Below are positions 43,402 through 51,938 of a stretch of 64,000 bases of DNA, one piece after another. The notes beneath the pieces were generated by a model. It saw only the letters and a list, made by a program, of their open reading frames with translations, was not told the DNA's origin and made no database searches. Position 1 is the stretch's first letter. Each line of letters opens with the position of its first letter. This DNA is from Mycobacterium sp. DL99. Its GTDB lineage: Bacteria > Actinomycetota > Actinomycetes > Mycobacteriales > Mycobacteriaceae. The DNA lies in assembly GCF_004762045.1 (NCBI RefSeq), contig NZ_SJOM01000007.1, forward strand, positions 6,101,565 to 6,165,564. The letters are read 5' to 3'. The translations under genes and the position numbers were made by a program.

Positions 43402-44727
43402 TTAGTCCGCGGCAGGCATCCGGTTCCAGTGCGGGATGAGCAGCAGCATGGCGAGGAACGCGGCCACGGCGAATCCGTAGAACAGCGTCGATGTGTTCAG
43501 GTACCCGGGCAGCAGTCCGCCGAGAATCGCGCCGACCGAACCGCAGCAGTTGATGAAGCCGGCGGCGGTGCCGGCGTGCTTGGAGGTGCCGAAGTCCACC
43601 GCGGCGACGCACGAGATCATCGCGTCGGCGCCGTAGATACTCACGCCGATCAGGCCGAGCACCGCCACCATGACCCACGGACTGCCCGTCGCGGTGAGCG
43701 GGCCGAACAGCGCCAGCACAGCCACCAGGATTCCGAGACTGATCACGCAAGCGGGCACCCGTCGCGCACTGAACACCCGATCGGAGATCCGGCCGAGCAG
43801 GATCGGGGCGACGACCCCTGCGATCCCGAACGCCACCGGGATGGTCACGGCCTGGAACTTGTCACCGTCCACCAGGCGCTCGGCGACGATCACCGGGCCC
43901 CACAGCAGGATCGCGTAGCGGGCCGGCTTGAGCAGGAAGTACGACGCACCAAGGGTTCTCACCATGCGGTCGCTGAGCACCACCTTCAGCGATTCCCGCC
44001 ACGACGGGGCCGGTTCGGCGACCGCCTCGTCCTCGGGCGAGTGGTCGAGTTGTGCCATGTCCTCTTTCGCGTGGTACTCCTCGATCGGCGGTAACCCGAC
44101 GTCCTGCGGCCGGTTGCGCTGGAACAACAGCACGAGCACGAACACCACGGCCACGACGGCAGCACCGGAGAAGAACGCCGCCCGCCACGTGCCGAACACG
44201 TCGTAGGCGGCCCAGCCGAGAATCGGTGCGGCGACCAGACCACCGAATGCGTAATTGGTGCTCCACAATCCGAGGACGCGACCGCGCTCTCCGATGGAGA
44301 AGAACTGGGCCATGTTGCTCAGCGTTCCGGACCAGCCGGTTGACTGTGCGAGGCCCTGAACGATCATCAGCGGCAACAGGAACACCAATGCGGGCAGCAA
44401 TCCCATGAAGACCGTGGCGATCGCCGATATCGCCAGACCGCCGAGGATCACCACGCGGGGTCCGAAGCGATCGGAAACCTGGCCCCAGACAAACTGCCCG
44501 GCCGCATACGCCGTGAGATAGGCAGCGTCGAGGTTGGCCAAGGTGCTCTTGGTCAGGCTGATGCTGAGGATGGGGTCTTCCAGAATGCCCAACTTGGCGA
44601 CAGAGAAGGCCTGGCGGGTGAAATAGAAACCGGCGTAGGCGATCCAGGTGATCGCGAAGATCTGGATGCGCCACTGCTTGTACCGCGGAACTGTGGATGG
44701 AGTGGTGGGGACAGCTGTTTGGGTCAT
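43402..44727 (-). CDS. OPA-family MFS transporter (organophosphate/phosphonate uptake candidate)
   Basis: This 441-residue carrier has about 12 membrane spans. The first span has the OPA-type YAGFYFTRQAFSVAK (Tyr and Arg conserved as in GlpT/UhpT), and LANLDAAYLTAYAAGQFVWGQVSDRFGPR holds motif A. OPA proteins exchange phosphate for organophosphates. The neighbours are a phosphonatase-like hydrolase and a FAD oxidase of a phosphonate-linked family, so a phosphonate substrate is reasonable. ATG 44727 follows GAGGTG. Confidence 0.87.
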   Translation of the reverse strand: MTQTAVPTTPSTVPRYKQWRIQIFAITWIAYAGFYFTRQAFSVAKLGILEDPILSISLTKSTLANLDAAYLTAYAAGQFVWGQVSDRFGPRVVILGGLAISAIATVFMGLLPALVFLLPLMIVQGLAQSTGWSGTLSNMAQFFSIGERGRVLGLWSTNYAFGGLVAAPILGWAAYDVFGTWRAAFFSGAAVVAVVFVLVLLFQRNRPQDVGLPPIEEYHAKEDMAQLDHSPEDEAVAEPAPSWRESLKVVLSDRMVRTLGASYFLLKPARYAILLWGPVIVAERLVDGDKFQAVTIPVAFGIAGVVAPILLGRISDRVFSARRVPACVISLGILVAVLALFGPLTATGSPWVMVAVLGLIGVSIYGADAMISCVAAVDFGTSKHAGTAAGFINCCGSVGAILGGLLPGYLNTSTLFYGFAVAAFLAMLLLIPHWNRMPAAD

Positions 44728-44911
44728 GAGAATGCACCTCTGGTGGGCGTGCTGCAGGCAGGCGGTGTGCTGACGGGCCGGGGCAGATTGCCGAGCGAGT
44801 GTGGCCGAACGTCAAAGGCAGGTTTCTCTTACGAGAACGGTGCAGAGGAGGTGCGGCGGTCGGGAGGCGAGGCCTACGACCGACCGCCGCGGGGCGGTAG
44901 TGGCCAGCGGA
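44728..44911 (-). promoter_or_regulatory. Upstream region of the OPA transporter gene
   Basis: This 184-bp gap lies between the hydrolase stop and the transporter start. It contains TTCTC-N4-GAGAA at about 44823-44836, which could be a small hairpin or operator. The GntR site TTGTCA does not occur, so the transporter may depend on read-through or on its own promoter. Confidence 0.4.
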
Positions 44912-45610
44912 CTATCGGAGGGCTGCCACCAGAGCGGGGAGATCGGCGACGCTGTCGAGGATGTGGGTGGCGCCCGCCTCGGACAGCTGGGCCCGGTTGT
45001 GGGCTCCGGTCAGCACGCCGATCGACGCCCGCGCTCCGGCGCGCAGCCCACTGATGACATCCGAGGACGAGTCACCCAGGACGAGCATCGAACGCACCGA
45101 ATCGGTTTCGGTCTGCATCAGCGCGGTCAGCGGCATGTCCGGATAGGGCCGGCCCCGCACACCCGGCGACGGGCACAACACCACGTCGGCGAGATCGTGC
45201 CAACCCAGGGCATCGATGATGGCCGTCTGGGTCTCCCGGGCGAATCCGGTGGTCAGCGCGGTCTTGATGCCGCTGGAGCGCAGAGATGTAATGACATCTT
45301 CAGCGCCCGGGATGGGACTGCAGTTGCCCTCGGAGACCAGCTGGGCGTAGCAGCGCTCGAACTCTTTGTTCGCGGCCTGCGCCTGCTCCTCATTGCCCTT
45401 CGCCAGGTGGCGGAAGACCACGATCTTGGACTGTCCCATGGTGTCGGAGACGTAGCGCAGCATCTCCTCGCGGTCGGCGTCGGTCTTCGACAGACCCGCG
45501 TGGCTGTCGGCGGCCAGGAAGGACTGCTGAACCAGCCCACTGTCCTCGACGGTGGTTCCGGCCATGTCGAACACGACGAGGCTGATCGGATCGGTTGTCC
45601 TGATGCTCAT
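44912..45610 (-). CDS. Phosphonatase-like HAD hydrolase (TIGR03351-type)
   Basis: This 232-residue HAD enzyme has nucleophile Asp15 in VFDMAGTTVED, a phosphonatase-like cap with TMGQSK (Lys62 where PhnX has its Schiff-base Lys), motif II Thr in TALTTGF and motif IV GDSSSDV. PhnX cleaves phosphonoacetaldehyde to acetaldehyde and phosphate. The sequence fits TIGR03351, whose members accompany TIGR03364 FAD oxidases in phosphonate-linked clusters. It follows the FAD oxidase by 25 bp in one operon. Whether it has C-P bond activity is not settled by sequence. Confidence 0.82.
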   Translation of the reverse strand: MSIRTTDPISLVVFDMAGTTVEDSGLVQQSFLAADSHAGLSKTDADREEMLRYVSDTMGQSKIVVFRHLAKGNEEQAQAANKEFERCYAQLVSEGNCSPIPGAEDVITSLRSSGIKTALTTGFARETQTAIIDALGWHDLADVVLCPSPGVRGRPYPDMPLTALMQTETDSVRSMLVLGDSSSDVISGLRAGARASIGVLTGAHNRAQLSEAGATHILDSVADLPALVAALR

Positions 45611-45635
45611 TGGTTTATCCCTTCGTTCAGGTTGT

Positions 45636-46772
45636 TCAGGCGGGTGCTGCGACTCGGGCCAGCGCGTTCTCGACGCTGTCGTAGGCCAGGCCCATGCTGG
45701 TGGTCATCCCGATTCCGGTGGTGACAGCCACGATGTGCGTTCCTTCGACCGGCTGCTCGATCAGGAACTCCGGTCCCTGCCCTGAGCAATACACACCCTG
45801 CCAACGCTCGCTGATCTCGATCTCGTTGACTCCGAACAGTTTCCGCGCCTCCTCAATCAGAGCCTCAAATCCCTCCTCGGGCTGGAACGGGGCCGCGGAG
45901 ATGTCGCGATAGTGGGTGTCGCCGATCAGCAGTGAGCCATCGGGCTGCGGGGTGTACATCTGATGCAGGTCGAACGCGACGTAATCGGGATACTCCGTCC
46001 GCAACCGCTCGGCGACCGCAGCCGTTGCGGGCAGGCTCGCGAAGCCGGCGTAGCGCACCAGCGACCAACCGGTGAACAACGGCGCGGGCAGGGCAAACTT
46101 CAGTGGCAGTTTGGCGCGCAACATATGCAACCGGCAGCGCTGCAACTTGTCCCGTTCGGCCAGCTCGGGGAACAGCCGGTCGATGTCGTAGTTCACCGTG
46201 ACGAACGTCGTCGCCGCCCGCAGCGGCCCCCGCGAGGTGTGCACGATTCCGGGCTCGAATCCGGAAGCCGCGGTCCGCCAATGGAAGTCGACGCCCTCAG
46301 ATTCCAGCCAGCGGGCGATCGACGGCGCGGCTGTGCGGGGGTCGACCTGCAGATCGTTCGGCAGGTACATGCCGCCGGTGACCCCAGCCTCCATGACCGG
46401 GATGCGGTCGAGTACCTGCTCGGCGTTCAGCAGGCGCACCTCATCGGCCGGCCGGACGGAGGCGAACTGGCGCATCACCTCTAGCTCGTCGTCGTGACGC
46501 GCGACGCAGTAGGTGCCCGCCTCGGCCGACCAGAACCCCGCTTTGCGGGACAGGTCCAGCCAGTGCCGACGTCCGGCGCGACCGTACTCGAGTGCCTGGC
46601 CGGACTGGGCGGTGATGCAGGCATGACCGAAGTTCTGGACGGATGCACCGACGACTCCGTCGGCATGGTCGATGACGGCGACGCTCAGTCCCCGCTGATG
46701 CGCGTGATAGGCGTGCGCGAGGCCGACGATGCCTGCGCCGACCACCACGACGTCGTAGTTGTGATTTCCCAT
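45636..46772 (-). CDS. FAD-dependent oxidoreductase (TIGR03364/HpnW-like)
   Basis: This 378-residue DAO-fold flavoprotein has VVVGAGIVGLAHAYHA at the N-terminus. The VVGASVQNFGH segment is characteristic of the TIGR03364 group, which is found in gene clusters for phosphonate catabolism. It probably oxidises an amine (for example an N-substituted aminophosphonate) to give an aldehyde for the hydrolase next door. Start ATG 46772 is the only good in-frame start. A strong hairpin (46771-46792) includes its first two bases and no ribosome site is visible. Confidence 0.83.
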   Translation of the reverse strand: MGNHNYDVVVVGAGIVGLAHAYHAHQRGLSVAVIDHADGVVGASVQNFGHACITAQSGQALEYGRAGRRHWLDLSRKAGFWSAEAGTYCVARHDDELEVMRQFASVRPADEVRLLNAEQVLDRIPVMEAGVTGGMYLPNDLQVDPRTAAPSIARWLESEGVDFHWRTAASGFEPGIVHTSRGPLRAATTFVTVNYDIDRLFPELAERDKLQRCRLHMLRAKLPLKFALPAPLFTGWSLVRYAGFASLPATAAVAERLRTEYPDYVAFDLHQMYTPQPDGSLLIGDTHYRDISAAPFQPEEGFEALIEEARKLFGVNEIEISERWQGVYCSGQGPEFLIEQPVEGTHIVAVTTGIGMTTSMGLAYDSVENALARVAAPA

Positions 46773-46792
46773 GCGGACACTGTGGTCCGCAT
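46771..46792 (-). other. Hairpin covering the start of the FAD oxidase mRNA
   Basis: ATGCGGAC-N6-GTCCGCAT is an 8-bp perfect stem. In the minus-strand mRNA the second arm ends in the A and U of the ATG start codon. It could hide the start site or be a second operator (CGGAC half-sites). Confidence 0.5.
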
Positions 46793-46798
46793 CACCAC

Positions 46799-46823
46799 AA
46801 CTTGTCAATACAAGTTCAGATTA
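46799..46823 (-). promoter_or_regulatory. GntR operator and -10 box of the FAD oxidase operon
   Basis: AACTTGTCAATACAAGTT (46799-46816) has perfect 6-bp arms and shares AACTTGTCA with the gntR site at 42574. The minus-strand -10 TAATCT (46823-46818) ends 1 nt before it, so the operator covers the transcription start, as expected for a repressor. Confidence 0.65.
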
Positions 46824-46860
46824 TTTCTGACCTATCTATATAAGTGTCGCCTCCGGTTTC

Positions 46861-48738
46861 CTAGGGCGTCACGATGTCGAAGTTCGGATCAGGCCGGTCC
46901 AACGCCGCCAACAGCGACGGCAGGGCCTCGGCGTCACCGGCGACCTCCAAGCCGGGTGAGGTCGTATCGCCCGCGGCGAAGGCCAGCAGCCGCAGCTTGT
47001 TCGCCAGCTTCACGGTGGCCTGCGCACTCGCCTCGTCGGCATCGGCCTCGCGGTAGACCAGCACCCCGTTGCGCACGGTGAGCCGGTAGTTGACCGCCAC
47101 ATCGAGGAACGTCACATCGATGGCCAGGTCGAGATCCCAGGCCCGCGGACCGTTCACGTTGATCGCGAAGGTGTCGAAGATCTGCTCAGGGGTGAGCTGC
47201 CCGAGCAGCGAGGGCGACGCCGAGGTGGTCGGGGTTCCGAAGTTTCCCTCCCGCAGTTCGGTGGCACCGCTCAGGAAGAAATTGCGCCACGTGGCGTTCT
47301 CCGCGCCGTAGGCCAGCTGCTCGAGCACGTCGGCGTAGAGTGCGCGGGCTCGCGCGTGGTTTTCATCGGTGAAGATCACGTGGTCGAGAAGCGTTGCCGC
47401 CCAGCGGAAATCGCCGTCCTCGAAGGCCTTCTGAGCCAGCTCGACCACGCGGTCGGCACCGCCCATGGCCTCGACATAGCGGGGGCCGAGCGCCTCGGGC
47501 GGGTGCGGCCACAACCGGGCCGGGTTGCCGTCGAACCAGCCCATGTAGCGCTGGTAGACCGCCTTGACGTTGTGGCTCACCGAACCGTAGTAGCCGTGGG
47601 CATGCCAGGCCTTCTCCAGGGCCGGCGGCAGCTGGAAGGCCTCGGCGATCTCGACCCCGGTGTAACCCTGGTTGAGCTGACGCAACGTCTGATCGTGCAG
47701 GTAGGCGTACAGATCCCGCTGCAGCGAAAGGAATTCGACAATCCGTTCGCGACCCCAGGTGGGCCAGTGGTGCGAGGCGAACACCACGTCGGCGCGGTCG
47801 GAGAAGGTGTCGATCGCCTCGGTCAGATAACCCGCCCAACCGTGCGGATCACGTACCAACGCACCACGCAGGGTCAGCAGGTTGTGCAGATTGTGGGTGG
47901 CGTTCTCGGCCATGCACAGCGCCCGGAGTTTCGGGAAGTAGAAGTGCATCTCGGCGGGCGCCTCGGTACCCGGCGCCATCTGAAACTCGATCTCGACACC
48001 GTCGATGGTGTGGGTCTCCCCGGTTTTGCGAATGTCGAGGGTCGGCACGATCAGCGCCACCTCGCCCGTCGAGCCGACCTGCCCCAGCCCACAGCCGACC
48101 TGGCCCTGCGGGCTACGGTCCAGCGCCGCGCCGTACATGTAACCGGCCCGGCGCGCCATCGCGGTGCCGGCATAGACGTTCTCCTGCACGGCGTGCTCGG
48201 TGAAGTGTTCCGGCGCGATGATGACGACCTTGCCCGCGTCGACGTCGGCCTGGTTGGTCACCCCCAGCACGCCGCCGAAATGGTCGGCGTGGCTGTGGGT
48301 ATAAATGACTGCGCTGACCGCACGATCCCCCCGGTGCGCCCGGTACAGCGCCAGCGCGGCGGCCGCGGTCTCGGTGGAGATCAGCGGATCGATGACGATG
48401 ACGCCGGTATCGCCCTCGATGAAGCTGATGTTCGACAGGTCCAGGCCACGCACCTGATAGATGCCCTCGACCACCTCGTAGAGACCTTGCTTGGCGCACA
48501 GTTGCGACTGGCGCCACAGGCTGGGATGCACCGACGTCGGCGCATCACCTCTCAGGAAGTCATAGGCATCGTTGTCCCACACCACCCTGCCATCGGCGGC
48601 CTTCACCACACACGGTTCGAGCGCGGCGATGAAGCCCCGGTCAGCGTCCTCGAAATCCCTGGCGTCCTCGAACGGCAGGTTATTCAGATGCGCGCGGTTG
48701 GCTGCCTCGATGACTGCGGTAGGTGGCTTCTGCTCCAT
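46861..48738 (-). CDS. Alkyl sulfatase, metallo-beta-lactamase fold (SdsA1/Rv3762c-like)
   Basis: This 625-residue enzyme has an MBL catalytic domain with THSHADHFGG (His148, His150, Asp152, His153), the dimerisation domain of SdsA1-type sulfatases (about 360-500) and an SCP2-like C-terminal domain (about 510-625) for alkyl chains. It hydrolyses linear primary alkyl sulfates to alcohols and sulfate. No secretion signal is evident, unlike Pseudomonas SdsA1. The order next to phosphotransferase-type genes matches Rv3762c. Confidence 0.9.
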   Translation of the reverse strand: MEQKPPTAVIEAANRAHLNNLPFEDARDFEDADRGFIAALEPCVVKAADGRVVWDNDAYDFLRGDAPTSVHPSLWRQSQLCAKQGLYEVVEGIYQVRGLDLSNISFIEGDTGVIVIDPLISTETAAAALALYRAHRGDRAVSAVIYTHSHADHFGGVLGVTNQADVDAGKVVIIAPEHFTEHAVQENVYAGTAMARRAGYMYGAALDRSPQGQVGCGLGQVGSTGEVALIVPTLDIRKTGETHTIDGVEIEFQMAPGTEAPAEMHFYFPKLRALCMAENATHNLHNLLTLRGALVRDPHGWAGYLTEAIDTFSDRADVVFASHHWPTWGRERIVEFLSLQRDLYAYLHDQTLRQLNQGYTGVEIAEAFQLPPALEKAWHAHGYYGSVSHNVKAVYQRYMGWFDGNPARLWPHPPEALGPRYVEAMGGADRVVELAQKAFEDGDFRWAATLLDHVIFTDENHARARALYADVLEQLAYGAENATWRNFFLSGATELREGNFGTPTTSASPSLLGQLTPEQIFDTFAINVNGPRAWDLDLAIDVTFLDVAVNYRLTVRNGVLVYREADADEASAQATVKLANKLRLLAFAAGDTTSPGLEVAGDAEALPSLLAALDRPDPNFDIVTP

Positions 48739-48756
48739 ACCGAAGAGCCTGCCACC

Positions 48757-49629
48757 TCAGGGTGACGGCAGGGTCACGCTTGCCGGGGTGATCCGGCTGA
48801 TCTCGTCGGCACCGTGCCCGGCGGCGACCGCGGCGTCCACATAACCCCGGAATGCTTCCAGGGCGCCCGCGTCCAGACCCACCGAACCCGAGGCCGCAAT
48901 CAGATGCCGGACGGAGGCGGCCACCGAGGACACCGAGGCACTGGGGTCGCCGTGACGGTCGGCTTCGGTACGTTCGGCGATCTCGCCGAAGATCGGCGGC
49001 AGGATCGCGGCGATGTTGCTCGCATGCGGCAACAGCTCGGTCGCAGCGATGCCGTGGGCACCGGCCATCGCGAGTGCGTGCACGAAACCACTCACCGAGG
49101 TCCAGAACACATCGAGCAATGCCATGTCGAAGGCCGCGGCGCGGCCGATGTCCTCGCCGACCCAGCTGACCGTCGCGAGCACATCGAACACGGCCCGGTG
49201 TTCGTCGAACAGACCCTTCGGGCCGGCGAAAAGAATGCTGGCGCCAGGGGTTCCGATGGTGTCGGTCGGAGTCATGATGGCCCCGTCGAGGTACCGTCCG
49301 CCACGCGCGGTAACCAGCTCCTCCGTACGGCGCGCCGAATCGGGAATGTCCGAGGACAACCCCACGACCACCCGACCGGCGATCGCATCGCCCGCGGCGT
49401 CCAACACTGCGTCCGCGGCCGTCTGATCGACGACGTTGACCAGGATGAGTTCGCCGGCCGCCACCGCCTCCGCGGGCGAACCGGCCCACACCGCACCGCG
49501 GGCGCGCAGCGGGTCGGCCTTGGCAGGTGTCCGATTCCACACGGTGGTAGGAAGTTTCGCCGCCACCAATGCCCCGGCCAGGGCCTGTCCCATCGGTCCC
49601 AGGCCGAGCACGCTCACGGTCGTGCTCAC
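48757..49629 (-). CDS. Imine-reductase-like NAD(P)-dependent oxidoreductase (second of pair)
   Basis: This 290-residue beta-hydroxyacid-dehydrogenase-fold protein has VSVLGLGPMGQALA (Rossmann) and WNRTPAKAD, the NADPH-binding Arg site typical of imine reductases. The usual HIBADH catalytic Lys is not present at the GxxxK position, which favours the IRED branch. It overlaps the preceding homologue by 4 nt. It reduces an unknown C=N or C=O substrate and may form a heterodimer with the partner. Confidence 0.85.
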   Translation of the reverse strand: MSTTVSVLGLGPMGQALAGALVAAKLPTTVWNRTPAKADPLRARGAVWAGSPAEAVAAGELILVNVVDQTAADAVLDAAGDAIAGRVVVGLSSDIPDSARRTEELVTARGGRYLDGAIMTPTDTIGTPGASILFAGPKGLFDEHRAVFDVLATVSWVGEDIGRAAAFDMALLDVFWTSVSGFVHALAMAGAHGIAATELLPHASNIAAILPPIFGEIAERTEADRHGDPSASVSSVAASVRHLIAASGSVGLDAGALEAFRGYVDAAVAAGHGADEISRITPASVTLPSP

Positions 49630-50501
49630 GCGGCTTCTCCGTTCTTGATGCCCTCGATGACCCGCGCGAAGCCGTCGTCGCCGTGGCCCGCATCGATCTG
49701 CCGGTGGATCAGCCGCTGCACCACGTCGACGACTTCGGTGCTGATGCCCTGGTCCCGGCTGGCGTTGACGATGTCACTGATGTCGGAGAAGAACAGGCTC
49801 TGCTGGCCGGGGACGGAGTAGTCCCCTCCGTCGATGACCGTCGCGTACTCAGCGATCGCGGGCATCAGCGCCGGCAGCCACGCGGCGGCGCGGGCAGCGA
49901 ACTCCTTCGCGGGCACTCCGGCCGCGCCGACCATCGCGGCGCCGTGGAAGAAGCCGGCGAACATCACGTACATGGCCGACAGGAGCGCCAGGTCGTACAG
50001 CGACGCCATGCCGGCATCGTCGCCGAAGTACTCAGCGCTGCCCCAGATTTCGAACAACGTCCGATGGTCCTCGAACAACGTTGCCGAGCCGCTGTAGAGG
50101 ATCGCCGACTGCGGCGTCGCGATCATCTCCGGCGTCGCCATGATGCCACCGTCGAGATAGTCGGCCCTGTGTCCGGCAGCCCACCGGGCCAGCTCGCGGG
50201 CCCCCTCCGGTGACGTCGTGGTCAGGTTCACCAGCCGGCGTCCGGCCAGCAGGTGTGCCACCGGGTCGAGGACCTCGTGCACCGACGCCTGGTCGAACAA
50301 GCAGACCACGATGAGGTCCGCGTCGAGAGCCTCGGCCGGATCGGCCGCTGCGGTGGCGCCCTCGTCGACGAGCGCTGCGGCCCGCACGGCGGTGCGGTTC
50401 CAGACGATGGTCGGGTGCCCCGCTCTGAGGGCTGTGCGGGCCAGCTCCGAACCCATCTCGCCCAGACCGAGAACACTGACCGAGTGGCGTGTGGTTGTCA
50501 T
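49626..50501 (-). CDS. Imine-reductase-like NAD(P)-dependent oxidoreductase (first of pair)
   Basis: This 291-residue protein is homologous to the next gene and has VSVLGLGEMGSELA and WNRTAVRAA. ATG 50501 is the only start beyond the operator; the upstream open frame (to 50606) runs through the HxlR promoter and was rejected. It is first in a two-gene operon divergent from an HxlR-type regulator, so both enzymes should be induced together by that regulator's ligand. Confidence 0.86.
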   Translation of the reverse strand: MTTTRHSVSVLGLGEMGSELARTALRAGHPTIVWNRTAVRAAALVDEGATAAADPAEALDADLIVVCLFDQASVHEVLDPVAHLLAGRRLVNLTTTSPEGARELARWAAGHRADYLDGGIMATPEMIATPQSAILYSGSATLFEDHRTLFEIWGSAEYFGDDAGMASLYDLALLSAMYVMFAGFFHGAAMVGAAGVPAKEFAARAAAWLPALMPAIAEYATVIDGGDYSVPGQQSLFFSDISDIVNASRDQGISTEVVDVVQRLIHRQIDAGHGDDGFARVIEGIKNGEAA

Positions 50502-50535
50502 GCCACCATCGTTGGAGAGACACTGACTGCAGGAC

Positions 50536-50562
50536 AAGTACCCACTAAAAAGTGGGATACTT
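50536..50562. promoter_or_regulatory. HxlR-type operator between the IRED pair and the regulator
   Basis: CCCACT-AAAA-AGTGGG (50541-50556) is a perfect palindrome. It extends outward to AAGTA on the left and ATACTT on the right, giving an AAGTA(T)CCCACT arm on each side with one extra base. It lies in the 103-bp divergent gap. The regulator next to it is the likely binder. Confidence 0.7.
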
Positions 50563-50604
50563 ACCTTTTTGAAACTATTGGCCCTGAACTGCGAGGATAC
50601 TGCC

Positions 50605-50943
50605 ATGAGTCAGCTGGGCAAGTACACCTGCGGACTCGATGCGGCGTTCGCCGTGGTGGACGGAAAGTGGAAACCGCTCATCCTCTGGGAGCTTCAAGGC
50701 GGACCGAAGCGGTTCAACGCCCTGCACCGCAGCCTGCCCGGGGTGTCCCAGAAGATGCTGACCCAGCACCTCAAGGAGCTCCAGCGTCATGGCGTGGTGC
50801 ACCGGGAGAGCTATCACGAGGTACCGCCGCGCGTGGAGTACTCCATGACCCCCGCGGGTAAGGAGTTGCTCGAATCCCTTGAACCGCTCGGCGATTGGGC
50901 TACCAAGCACATCGGTCTGATATGCGAGGGTGAAGCAGGCTAG
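50605..50943 (+). CDS. HxlR-family transcriptional regulator
   Basis: This 112-residue winged-helix protein has the HxlR signature: a CGLDAAFAVVDGKWKPLILWEL start (Cys often redox- or aldehyde-sensing), GVSQKMLTQHLKELQRHGVV recognition region and VEYSMTPAGKELL wing. ATG 50605 was chosen; the open frame begins at 50569. It faces the two IRED genes and probably represses them and itself. The Cys near the N-terminus is a possible sensor residue. Confidence 0.88.
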   Translation: MSQLGKYTCGLDAAFAVVDGKWKPLILWELQGGPKRFNALHRSLPGVSQKMLTQHLKELQRHGVVHRESYHEVPPRVEYSMTPAGKELLESLEPLGDWATKHIGLICEGEAG

Positions 50944-50956
50944 CCGTCGAGGGCGT

Positions 50957-51457
50957 TCATGGCCTGTCCAGCGTGTGCAGGCTGACGTCGGACAGCACCC
51001 CCGCGGCGATGCGCGCCGTCATGTACGTGCAGTACGGCTGACGTCGGCGGTCGGTCGGCGACCCCGGATTCAGCAGGCGCAGACCGGTTTTCGCGGTGGT
51101 ATCCCACGGGATGTGGCTGTGCCCGAAGACCAGAACGTCGGTTCCCGGGTAGTCCCGGGCCATCCGGGCCTCCCGCCCGGTGGCCGCACCGGTCTCGTGG
51201 ACGACAGTGAACCGCAGGCCGTCCAGTGTCACGTCGGCGCGCTCGGGCAACCTCCGGCGCAATTCGGCGCCATCGTTGTTGCCCCAACAGCCGACGAGAT
51301 GCGCCGCGCGTGAACTGAGCGCGTCGAGCAGTGCGGGATCGACCCAATCACCGGCGTGGACAACGACATCGGCCTGGTCCACCTCGTCCCACACCTGTGC
51401 CGGGAGGTCCTTGGCACGCTTGGGTACGTGGGTATCGGCGATAAGCAGCAGCCGCAT
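50957..51457 (-). CDS. YfcE/MJ0936-type metallophosphoesterase
   Basis: This 166-residue phosphodiesterase has DTHVPKRA (Asp, His), HAGDWVD (Asp), GCWGNND (Asn) and the C-terminal VFGHSHIP pair, which together make a two-metal site. YfcE-type enzymes hydrolyse phosphodiesters of unknown identity in vivo. ATG 51457 follows TAGGCT at 7 nt, a leaderless arrangement. Confidence 0.9.
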   Translation of the reverse strand: MRLLLIADTHVPKRAKDLPAQVWDEVDQADVVVHAGDWVDPALLDALSSRAAHLVGCWGNNDGAELRRRLPERADVTLDGLRFTVVHETGAATGREARMARDYPGTDVLVFGHSHIPWDTTAKTGLRLLNPGSPTDRRRQPYCTYMTARIAAGVLSDVSLHTLDRP

Positions 51458-51470
51458 CCAGCCGAGCCTA
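51458..51470 (-). promoter_or_regulatory. Leaderless -10 box for the metallophosphoesterase gene
   Basis: TAGGCT (minus strand, 51470-51465) is 7 nt before ATG 51457. Confidence 0.45.
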
Positions 51471-51538
51471 CGTGACGGATGCCGACGGCCCCTGGAAGCA
51501 CTTCGGCGGGTTCGGGCGTCCGGCGCTGTCGCGCCGCC

Positions 51539-51550
51539 TACACTCCGACC
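51539..51550 (+). promoter_or_regulatory. Leaderless -10 box for the membrane protein at 51551
   Basis: TACACT (51539-51544) lies 6 nt before ATG 51551 and decides that start over the upstream in-frame ATG at 51479. Confidence 0.45.
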
Positions 51551-51907
51551 ATGGATCTACTACGCAACGTAGTTGTTTATGCGCATCTCATCGGTTTCGC
51601 AGTCATGGTCGGCGCCTGGGTCGCCGAGGCCGCGGCCCGACGCTTTCTGATCACCCCCGTGATGACCTACGGCATGACGCTGTCACTCATCACCGGCGTG
51701 GCCCTGGCCGCGCCCTGGCCGGCCGGCATCGTGCTGAACTACCCCAAGATCGGCACCAAGCTGGTCATCCTGGTGGCGCTCGGAGCGGTGCTGGGCATCG
51801 GCACCGCGCGCCAGCGCCGCACAGGCGGCCAACCGGTCATGGGCCTGTTCATCGCCGCGGGCGTGCTGCCCCTGCTCGCGTCGGCAATCGCGGTGCTGTG
51901 GACCTGA
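51551..51907 (+). CDS. Four-helix membrane protein of unknown function
   Basis: This 118-residue protein has four hydrophobic helices (about 4-26, 33-55, 62-80 and 90-116) separated by very short loops. It resembles small DUF2269-like membrane proteins but I cannot assign it. It is divergent from the metallophosphoesterase gene, each with its own leaderless -10 box. Confidence 0.68.
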   Translation: MDLLRNVVVYAHLIGFAVMVGAWVAEAAARRFLITPVMTYGMTLSLITGVALAAPWPAGIVLNYPKIGTKLVILVALGAVLGIGTARQRRTGGQPVMGLFIAAGVLPLLASAIAVLWT

Positions 51908-51938
51908 GGCCCAGGCCGAATCTGAGCTGAACCTGAGA

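Noticed and set aside
44728..44911. Third copy of the GntR operator before the OPA transporter
   Set aside because: No TTGTCA half-site was found; only an unrelated TTCTC/GAGAA repeat is present.
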